34,646 nt of DNA from Gliomastix tumulicola (taxonomy: Eukaryota; Ascomycota; Sordariomycetes; Hypocreales; Bionectriaceae). A program made the position numbers and the translations under genes. Positions within the stretch are counted from its first letter, which is position 1. Each line of letters opens with the position of its first letter. Positions 28,059 to 34,646 of the stretch are shown here, one piece after another. The notes below the pieces were generated by a model. The model made no database searches, was not told the origin of the DNA, and saw nothing but the letters and a program-made list of their open reading frames with translations. Where the stretch lies: positions 452,347 through 486,992 of the forward strand of contig BCHX01000010.1 in NCBI GenBank assembly GCA_001599755.1. The letters run 5' to 3'.

Positions 28059-31000
28059 GTGGGTCTCAGTCGTTGCATAGACGCCCAGAACCTGAGCTCC
28101 CCCACCACCTACTCTAAAAATGGTACATGTGGTGACCGGTCACATTGGCAAAGACCGAGAACGCGAAGCGCACTAGACCGATATGTGGAGGACACCGTGA
28201 CGGCTCTACAGGAGGCGGTCGAAGCAGCCGTGCCGCTGAGGACGTGGTCACCGGCAGCAAGACGCGGCTGGGACGAGGAGTGCAAGCAGGCGCTGGCCGA
28301 GGCCAAACGCCTCCGGCGTGTCTACACTACCTATCACACGGACGAAGCATGGGAGGCGTACCGCGCAGCGAGGAACCGCAAAGGTCGGGTCATCAAGAAG
28401 GCACTGAGGAGAGCGCACCGTGAGAGCGTGGAGAGGGCGTCCGAATCGCCAGAGGCTCTGTGGAGACTGGCCAAATGGGCCAGGAACAGGGACAGCCAGG
28501 CTCCGGAGATCACGCCTTCACTGGAGGACCCAGACACAGCTCAGATGGTCTCTGACCCGGCAGACAAGGCGGAGGTGCTCAGGAAGACATTCTTTCCCTC
28601 GCCTCCGGAAGCCGAGATTGGGGACATCGAAGACGCAACCTACCCAGACCGAATCGCGATGCCGCCTATCACGGAACAAGAGGTGGGGAGAGTCTTACAA
28701 GAAGCCGCGCCGCTCAAGGCGCCCGGCCCTGACGGCATCCCGAACAGGGCACTACAGCTGGCGGCGACGTGGATCACGCCCCACCTTGTGACGATCTTCA
28801 ACCAGAGCCTACGACTCAGCTACTGTCCGAAGCACTTCAGAGAATCGACGACGGTGGCGCTGAGAAAGCAAGGCAAGGACAACTACACGATACCGGGGTC
28901 CTACCGACCGATCGGACTGCTCAACACGATAGGGAAGATCATGGATGCCATCATAGCGCAGCGACTGAGCTATGTGGCCGAGACCCACGGCCTGCTCCCC
29001 TCGACACACATGGGGGGCCGGAAGGGCCGATCGACCGAGCACGCGCTCCACCACATCATCGACAAGATTTATGAAGCATGGAACCGGGACCGGGGCCAAG
29101 TGGCTAGCCTCCTGCTGCTCGACGTCTCGGGCGCCTTCGACAACGTGTCACACCAGCGACTCCTACACAACCTACGTAAGAGAAGGATTGACGAGAAGAC
29201 GGTACGATGGATAGCAAGCCTCCTTGAGGACCGATACACCCGGATCTCTGTTGATGGATTCAAGACGGAGCGGGCCAGAGTGCGGACAGGGACAGTTCAA
29301 GGCTCACCGCTCTCGCCGATCCTCTACATCTTCTACAACGCAGACCTGATTGACCAGTGTAACCACGCGGACGATACCGCGGCGACTGGCTTCATCGACG
29401 ACGTGGCGATCCTAGCGTGGGGAGACACGACGATGGCATCATGCGGCAAGCTTCAGCAGGCACTCCAGAGCGCGGAGCAGTGGGCGAGGACCCACGCCTC
29501 GGTCTTCTCGCCCAGCAAATTCCAGCTCACCCACTTCACCCGAGCACGCACGCGCCTCGACACCCAGCAGCCACTGTCCACGGCGTGGGGGGAGATCCCG
29601 GCCAAGCCAACCTGCAAATACCTCGGTCTGACCATGGACTCGGCACTGCGATGGAAGCCCCACGTAGACGAAGTGCGGCGCAAGGCGACCAAGACTCTCT
29701 CGGCTCTCAGCAGCCTGGGTAGCTCGACATGGGGCCTGACCTTGGGCGACGCGCGGAAGATCTACCGCGGGGTGGTGGTGCCGCAGATTATGTATGCATG
29801 CTCGGCGTGGTCTAGCACGAATTGGCGAACACGGGGCAGACCGTACACGGACAAAACTCTGGCCCAACTACAGAGCATCCAGGCACGAGCGGCCCGAGCT
29901 GTGTCCGGCGCGTACCGAGCGACCTCGGCCCCCGCTCTGGACATCGAAACATACCTCTTGCCTCTTGAACATCAGATCTGGAAGCACAACGCTGACAGCC
30001 TGGGACGAATCGGCTTGGGGAATCGGAGGCCCCAGCCCGGCCCCAGGGACCCCGAAGACGAGAGATTGAAAATGAGCCCACGCAGAGCCATGCAAAAAGC
30101 CATCCAGGACGAAGGAGGCTTCGATATGGAGAGCCTCGAAGCTACCACCCCCCACGTAGTTCCACCGTGGTGGACAGGTCCGACCACGTACATCGAGGAG
30201 AGCGCCGAGAAGGCCGAGGCTAGACACCAGTACAGTATCTGTCACGAACCAGACGCCATACACTTCTACACGGACGGAAGCGGTATCAACGGCCAGATCG
30301 GCGCGGCGGCCGTGTGCACCACGACGCACCAGACCAAGAGTGCGTACATGGGCGACGATACCGTGTCGACAGTATACGCCGGCGAACTACAAGGCATCAT
30401 CCTAGCCCTCGAGATGGCGCAGGAAGACCGGGCCAGAGGAAATCGCCGGACGAAAGCCCTGATCTACACGGACAACCAGGCAGCGATCCGATCAACGGCC
30501 AAGCCGAGAGGCACCTCCGGGGCCTATCTACTCCCAGTCATTGCGCAGCGACTTCAAGCTCTCCGAGAGCAAGGCCTCAGCGTAGAGATCCGATGGGTCC
30601 CAGCCCACCAGGGAATCTACGGCAACGAGGCGGCCGATCGAGCGGCGAAGGAGGCCACGGGATGGAGGCCAAGGGGTCCACCAAGACCAAAGGCACCGCA
30701 GCCTCCCGTCCTGCACTCACTTAGATCTACGCTGAAACAGTGGTCGCGCAAGGTCGTCAGAAGGAGATGGCAAATACAGTGGCAGCAGGAACCGCGAGGC
30801 CGGGCCACGTTCCGTCACACACCGGTACCAACACGGAAAGTCCTGCAGCCACACAAGCACTTCAGCAAGAAGCAGAGCGCCACGTACGTCCAAGTGCGTA
30901 CAGAAAAGATTGGGATGAATGACTTTCTCTTCAGGAGGAGGGTGCCGAGCGTCACTGACCCAAGCTGCGACTGCGGCGAAGGACGGCAAACGGTCACCCA

Positions 31001-31169
31001 CGTTCTGCTTCAGTGCAGAAAGCACATGGCACTCCGACGCCAAGAACTGGGGCATTTTCCTGGACGACTGAATCTTCGACAACTGCTGAGTGAGCGCAGC
31101 GTAGCAAGCAAGGTCGTCAAGTTCATGGAGCAAACTGGGATCCTTGGGCAATTTAGGATCAGTTCATAA
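28059..31169 (+). CDS. LINE ORF2: reverse transcriptase and RNase H
   Basis: Open for 1036 codons. The first 30 come from pre-insertion sequence and are in frame by chance; element sequence starts at 28148. RT blocks are all present: APGPDGIPN, SYRPIGLLNTIGKIMDAIIA, GGRKGRSTEHALHHIID, LLLLDVSGAFDNVSH (catalytic Asp near residue 355), GTVQGSPLSPILYIFYNADL, and FIDDVAILAWG (catalytic Asp pair near 447-448). The RNase H domain keeps its acidic residues: HFYTDGSGI (near 739), VYAGELQGI, IYTDNQAAI and WVPAHQGIYGNEAADRAAKE. The C-terminus has CDCGEGRQTVTHVLLQC, the Cys-His motif common after RNase H in this clade. Intact RT and RNase H suggest recent activity of the family, but this copy lacks endonuclease and cannot move alone. 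RNase H-bearing LINEs in fungi belong to the Tad/I group; a finer clade needs a tree. Confidence 0.9.
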   Translation: MGLSRCIDAQNLSSPTTYSKNGTCGDRSHWQRPRTRSALDRYVEDTVTALQEAVEAAVPLRTWSPAARRGWDEECKQALAEAKRLRRVYTTYHTDEAWEAYRAARNRKGRVIKKALRRAHRESVERASESPEALWRLAKWARNRDSQAPEITPSLEDPDTAQMVSDPADKAEVLRKTFFPSPPEAEIGDIEDATYPDRIAMPPITEQEVGRVLQEAAPLKAPGPDGIPNRALQLAATWITPHLVTIFNQSLRLSYCPKHFRESTTVALRKQGKDNYTIPGSYRPIGLLNTIGKIMDAIIAQRLSYVAETHGLLPSTHMGGRKGRSTEHALHHIIDKIYEAWNRDRGQVASLLLLDVSGAFDNVSHQRLLHNLRKRRIDEKTVRWIASLLEDRYTRISVDGFKTERARVRTGTVQGSPLSPILYIFYNADLIDQCNHADDTAATGFIDDVAILAWGDTTMASCGKLQQALQSAEQWARTHASVFSPSKFQLTHFTRARTRLDTQQPLSTAWGEIPAKPTCKYLGLTMDSALRWKPHVDEVRRKATKTLSALSSLGSSTWGLTLGDARKIYRGVVVPQIMYACSAWSSTNWRTRGRPYTDKTLAQLQSIQARAARAVSGAYRATSAPALDIETYLLPLEHQIWKHNADSLGRIGLGNRRPQPGPRDPEDERLKMSPRRAMQKAIQDEGGFDMESLEATTPHVVPPWWTGPTTYIEESAEKAEARHQYSICHEPDAIHFYTDGSGINGQIGAAAVCTTTHQTKSAYMGDDTVSTVYAGELQGIILALEMAQEDRARGNRRTKALIYTDNQAAIRSTAKPRGTSGAYLLPVIAQRLQALREQGLSVEIRWVPAHQGIYGNEAADRAAKEATGWRPRGPPRPKAPQPPVLHSLRSTLKQWSRKVVRRRWQIQWQQEPRGRATFRHTPVPTRKVLQPHKHFSKKQSATYVQVRTEKIGMNDFLFRRRVPSVTDPSCDCGEGRQTVTHVLLQCRKHMALRRQELGHFPGRLNLRQLLSERSVASKVVKFMEQTGILGQFRISS
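28133..28147 (+). repeat. LINE target site duplication, 5' copy
   Basis: TGACCGGTCACATTG, identical to 31496-31510. The preceding and following bases differ between the two places, so the duplication is exactly 15 bp. It contains the palindrome TGACCGGTCA. Confidence 0.85.
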
Positions 31170-31284
31170 GTAGACGATGCCGAGCACTGGGGGGAGACTG
31201 TAGGTACAAGGACGCACAAATGGGGCGCATGCTTCGCTCCGTAAGAGCCTGGAACTCGTGTAGACTAGTATTCAAGCCAACTCG

Positions 31285-31308
31285 TGCGAAAAGCGACAGC
31301 TTTTCGCA
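31285..31308 (+). other. LINE 3'UTR stem-loop 1
   Basis: A perfect 10-bp stem (TGCGAAAAGC with GCTTTTCGCA) closed by a GACA loop, about 190 nt from the element end. 3'UTR stem-loops are recognised by the reverse transcriptase in some LINEs; such a role here is inference. Confidence 0.7.
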
Positions 31309-31351
31309 GAGGAAGGTTTAGGTAGAAAAGCGGGAAGTTTGGAGGCAGCTG

Positions 31352-31373
31352 GCCAGCGCCAGACCGCGCTGGC
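31352..31373 (+). other. LINE 3'UTR stem-loop 2
   Basis: A perfect 8-bp GC-rich stem (GCCAGCGC with GCGCTGGC) and a six-base loop CAGACC, about 120 nt from the element end. Confidence 0.7.
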
Positions 31374-31475
31374 GAAGTGGGGTGCAACGGACGAGTGTCC
31401 AGAGTACCTCGGCGGTCGGCCAAACCCCGCTTCCGGGCATGGCTGCTGGGAAAGGGCGGCTACAACCGAGTAGGA

Positions 31476-31495
31476 ATTGAACCTGAACCTGAACC
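31476..31495 (+). repeat. LINE 3' tail, AACCTG repeats
   Basis: About three units of a hexamer (TGAACC/AACCTG) immediately before the 3' target site duplication, in place of a poly(A) tail. The last unit runs into the duplication, so one or two bases are shared. Confidence 0.7.
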
Positions 31496-31510
31496 TGACC
31501 GGTCACATTG
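31496..31510 (+). repeat. LINE target site duplication, 3' copy
   Basis: Identical to 28133-28147. Marks the 3' boundary of the LINE. Confidence 0.85.
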
Positions 31511-31838
31511 AGCGCTGTCCTTATTTATAGTTGCTGGTGTTTTACTGGCCAGTTCGCCCTTGTTGCCCATCATTTTGGGTCATCGGCTGGTGTGTCTTCC
31601 TCGTCCCGATGCTCAGCATAATGGGATGGAGTCGCACAGGGTTGAAGTTGGTGTGTTAACCGTCAGCGTGGGCATCACGCCGCTCACAACCGGGACGACT
31701 GCGGCCGGCAGAAGATAGACGGCAGGATGAGGTGGCGGACCTCTATGTTTCTACCTTGCCTGGCTGCATTCCTACGTGGGAAGAGGTCTCGCATATCCAT
31801 GAAATGGCTATGCATTACTAGACGAGGAGAAAATAGCT
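31511..31838. other. Intergenic, no gene
   Basis: Continuation of the pre-insertion sequence after the LINE. No coding signals or repeats recognised. Confidence 0.45.
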
Positions 31839-32522
31839 CTATTTGGGTCGCACGCGTTGAGGCGTGCTGACTCCCCTTGGCTTCGCACCTTCACGTGTCT
31901 TGGACCTGGTGCGTGACGATATCGAGTGTGGCCGCGCACATGGACCTAGACGGGCAGCCCGCTTGGATAGCCTTCTCTGCTTGGCTGCTTCCTTCCTATG
32001 CTCTGCTGATCTTGGCTGTTCGGCCGATTGCCTGCATTGCTCTGCCAATTTGTATTCGTGCAGGTGGGATTGCCGCTCCAACAAGTCCCATTCCGCACGA
32101 CAGTAGTTGGAATTGTTGATAGTACGTCGACGCTGTTCGATTTCGGCTGGGGTGAACCCAAGCAGGTAGCACACGCTTCGATAGCCATTCGCCGCAGCCC
32201 GCCACAGATCTGCCTCCTGCATTGGGGCTAGGTGCGTATTGAGGACGGTTTGGTAGAAGTTGGCCTCGGCCTTCCAGTACGGAGTGTCGGGAATCGATTG
32301 TCGCAAACGCTCGACTTCGGGAGACGGGAAACGCTTTCGTTGATTCGCACACAGGTACTCGTAGCTGTCTTCAACATATTCAGTATCAAATTGAGGCTCT
32401 GGTGTTGCATCGAGGCGTTATTGCAAGGCAGCCTCCAAGCAGCCTGTGAGCTGCGTTGCAAAGGCATCTGAGCGGACAGGCGCGTGAGGCACTTCTGGAC
32501 GACATCCTGGAGGGGAATTCAT
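31839..32522 (-). pseudogene. Hypothetical fungal protein with in-frame stop
   Basis: The frame from the ATG at 32522 (MNSPPGCRPEV) runs to the stop at 31839-31841 with one internal TAA at 32418-32420. On both sides of it the protein is coherent: LTGCLEAALQ before, RLDATPEPQFDTEYVEDSYEY after. Downstream it reads ERLRQSIPDTPYWKAEANFYQ, LWRAAANGYRSVCYLLGFTPAEIEQRRR and a charged, probably coiled-coil and then basic C-terminus (KEAAKQRRLSKRAAR). A CAA to TAA change is the simplest explanation. Alternatively translation starts downstream, for example at 32306. No domain recognised; the family seems to be a repeated hypothetical of ascomycete accessory regions, though I cannot verify this here. 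Confidence 0.5.
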
Positions 32523-34060
32523 GGTGGTGGACAGTGGTTCGACATGTTGCGCGGGCCATCGCAGGACGCCGCCTCTCTGACGGCTCCAGCAAATACGCCG
32601 GACCCTCTTATCACGTGAGGGCTGAAGCCCCTTGTTCAGACCCCCTAATACGTACATGGGATTAGTGCCATGGTTTAACCGTTCGGTGTGGGCGAGATGT
32701 CTTCAAGTACGGTGGCAGGGCGTTCGCGATGGCTTATTCAAACGATGTCTTTTTCATTTCGAGACATACTAACCGATTCCATGGCGAGCTCTACTTGAGC
32801 CTTGCGTGACGGGGAGAAGGGTTGGATTTTGGGTACAATGGGTAGAGTTGAGTTTCTCAGGACCCACTCTCGCACGCTCTAGCCGATCATGTCGCGTAAA
32901 CCAACGTGGTCATGTAAACGCGTGTTTCCGTTCACCCGTCCGGGCAGAGACGCGCGTTGTGTGGGAGAAAGCATCCCTGAAATTTGACATTATCTTTCTT
33001 GCGACCTGCCGTGCTCTCCAGCCGGCCTGGAGTCTATTGAGCCGTTTGTCTCCAAAAGTACCGACTCGCCGTTTGTAGGGCAATGCCAGTATGTGGTGGT
33101 AGCCAAGGAGATCCTGACTGACCCGCGGAGAAGGCACCAGGACATCGCGGTGGAGCGGCAAAGCCAGTGGCCGCCGCCTGTAGGGTAGGTGTCCATTTCG
33201 GGCCGTCCGACACAGCCTTTCGTAGCAGGGCCAGAGCAAAGGACACGGAGATGTCAGGGTCGCCGTAGCGCACTCTGGGGTAAGACGGAAAACAGTGCGG
33301 GGGAACCCAAGGTTTCGGAACAAGCCCGTTTTCTGGTTGGCCGCTATCTGCAGTCACTGCGTTGATGGCTAACAAGCGACGAATGACCTACGATGGCATC
33401 CTAAAACTCCTACGATCATAGAGCCCCGAGAAAGAAGAAGTACCTAGCTTCTCCTCGTCATTGTGATCTTGCCTTTTGACAGCGTGACCATCATCTGTCC
33501 CCGAGCTGCCGGCGAGGCCAGCCAACTGCTCTGTGTCACAGCCGACACGATCGTCTTGCATGTCATCGTCGACTCTGCTAAAGTATGTATTGCTAATGCA
33601 CAACTATGTTGCTTGTGTGACACGAAAATGGCACCTAGACGACTTGTCCGACATCGGGTTCTTGGGTCGCACCGATGCTAGGCAGCAAGCTGCACAGATA
33701 ACCCAACGTGTCGCCCCATTGCAGCTCTGTACACTCCCAGTCGATAAATGCTGCATGACCCCTACGCGGCTCAGGGTACTCTGCACCATTGCATGGCCAT
33801 AGCCCAAGTTATCCACCTGCGGTGGTCGATGCACCTCGTCCAAGGGCTAGCTCAGTGACCCCATCTTGTTGACAAGAAGGTAGGATGACATTCGAAGGGT
33901 CCACGATTTCCTAGGAAGCTGATGTGGATGCAGCGTCACCTTGGTTTCAGAGAGTCTAGTCCGAGGTGGTAAACTCATAGTAGTGAATGAATGGGATTGG
34001 CGAATCCACTTTTCCCGAGCGATTCTGTGCCCACCCTGATTTTCACCTTCATGATCCCCT
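32523..34060. other. Intergenic stretch without a supported gene
   Basis: Open frames of 60-140 codons on the minus strand (for example 32910-33323 and 33034-33375) overlap one another in different frames and show no domain. The 33034-33375 reading (ISVSFALALLRKAV) looks slightly protein-like but has no support. Nothing else recognised. Confidence 0.45.
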
Positions 34061-34646
34061 TCACTCGTTTCCGCCCACCACCGACGGTCTGATTAAGAAG
34101 GCTGGTGCCTTTGGCCGCTTTCGCAGGAGTCCGACAACCTCTTCGTGTTCGTAAAGATTCGCGTAGGCCAGCGGCGTCTCGCCGTGATCGTCCTCCTAGT
34201 CCGGATCGACATCCGAGTCCGAATCGACATCCCAGTCCGGATACACATCCGCCTGGGCTAGCAAGAGCTTGACAACGACTTCGTGTCTAGACCTGACCGC
34301 GTGAGCCAGCGGCGTCAAACCTTATTGTCCTGCGAGTCCGCATTGACATCCCGGCGGGCTAGCAAGAGCTCGGCGATGACTTGATGGCTGGTGCCGGCCG
34401 CGCGAGCCAGCGGCGTCCAACCCTTATTGTCCTGCGAGTCCACATTGACATCCGGATGGGCTAGCAAGAGCTTGGCGATGGCTAGATGGCCGCGGCCGAC
34501 CGCGTAATCCAGCGGCGTCCGACCCATATTGTCCTGCGAGTCCGCATTGATATCCGGATGGGCTAGCAAGAGCTCGGCGGTGGCTAGATGGCCGTTGCCG
34601 GCCGCGTGAGCCAGCGGCGTCCGACCCTTTTTGTCCTGCGAGTCCG
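34061..34646 (-). pseudogene. Ankyrin-repeat protein, C-terminal part, frameshifted
   Basis: Enters from the window edge on the minus strand with ankyrin units of 34-35 residues: GRTPLDYAVGRGHLAIAKLLLAHPDVNVDSQDN and two similar ones, each ending DSQDN. The frame stops at 34315 because one G is missing in the fourth DNKG. In the shifted frame the pattern resumes (LTPLAHAVRSRHEVVVKLLL) and meets a TAG at 34196-34198. It continues as GETPLAYANLYEHEEVVGLLRKR and ends naturally at 34061-34063. The TPL...A...GH...LL pattern with short AHPDVN links is a different ankyrin class from that at 1-225. Either a recent pseudogene or, less likely, a sequencing error plus a stop. The upstream domain lies outside the window. 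Confidence 0.7.

Larger units (their letters stand above)
28148..31495 (+). mobile_element. 5'-truncated LINE (Tad1/I-like, RNase H-bearing)
   Basis: A 3.35-kb insertion flanked by a perfect 15-bp target site duplication and ending in a short AACCTG repeat tail. It contains the RT, RNase H and C-terminal Cys-His parts of ORF2 plus a 326-bp 3'UTR. The N-terminal endonuclease and any ORF1 are absent, which is what 5' truncation during target-primed reverse transcription produces. The perfect duplication and undamaged frame indicate a fairly recent insertion. It entered the hairpin-rich repeat region, whose sequence resumes after 31510. A related internal piece is at 642-1307. Confidence 0.9.

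Noticed and set aside
28059..28147. N-terminal 30 residues of the long LINE frame as part of ORF2
   Set aside because: They lie outside the target site duplication, so they are host DNA in frame by chance.
33034..33375. 113-codon minus-strand frame
   Set aside because: Slightly protein-like but overlaps an equally long frame in another register and has no recognisable motif.

Overview
This looks like an accessory (repeat-rich, fast-evolving) stretch of a filamentous ascomycete genome. The evidence is short spliceosomal introns (47-104 nt, GT...AG, with CTGAC or CTAA-type branch points), families typical of Pezizomycotina (HET, OrsD/DUF3505-type zinc fingers, MYND-DUF4470, PNP-type NLR, DUF3605, Fungal_trans_2), and many decayed gene fragments mixed with retroelement copies. 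No rRNA, tRNA or CRISPR was found. Species cannot be named from the sequence alone.

Layout. 1-1307: an ankyrin-repeat end is cut off and joined to a fragment of a Zn-cluster-type transcription factor (minus strand), which is joined to a 0.67-kb internal LINE reverse transcriptase fragment. 1546-1875: a DUF3605 C-terminal fragment. About 1.9-5.8 kb: no convincing gene, but a degenerate array of near-palindromic CCAGGG(S)CCCTG words and a 30-bp minisatellite. 5785-10131: a large minus-strand pseudogene joining OrsD-like C2H2 fingers, a tyrosine-recombinase-like domain and a second OrsD-like finger, its upstream end abutting an OrsD-like N-terminal ORF. 11180-11938: an F-box gene. 12696-14699: an apparently intact six-exon MYND-DUF4470 gene. 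15540-16908 (minus) and 17531-18891 (plus): a divergent pair, one a conserved hypothetical and one resembling PD-(D/E)XK nucleases. 19.8-23.7 kb: another OrsD-family fragment, a paralogue fragment of the 402-aa hypothetical, a broken HET gene, and a second copy of the upstream third of the OrsD element. 23851-24718: a four-pass membrane protein gene. 25343-25711: an NLR nucleoside-phosphorylase domain relic. 26.4-28.1 kb: a repeat region with an unusual run of short RNA-type hairpins. 28148-31495: a 5'-truncated LINE with intact RT and RNase H and a perfect 15-bp target site duplication. 31839-32522: a hypothetical gene with a stop. 34061-34646: ankyrin pseudogene running off the window.

How it fits together. 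Genes judged intact by reading frame and splice sites are the F-box gene, the MYND-DUF4470 gene, the divergent hypothetical pair, the membrane protein and the LINE ORF. The rest are remnants. Self/non-self recognition families (HET, PNP-NLR, ankyrin) are all broken, which suits birth-and-death evolution in a transposon-rich compartment.

The most interesting items are: (1) the OrsD / tyrosine-recombinase composite, present in at least two related copies with a shared end that carries a conserved hairpin; (2) the train of about 15 different short perfect hairpins at 27.2-27.75 kb; (3) two copies of a short non-coding repeat whose paired palindromes match within a copy but differ between copies; (4) the LINE with its target site duplication, 3'UTR stem-loops and AACCTG tail.
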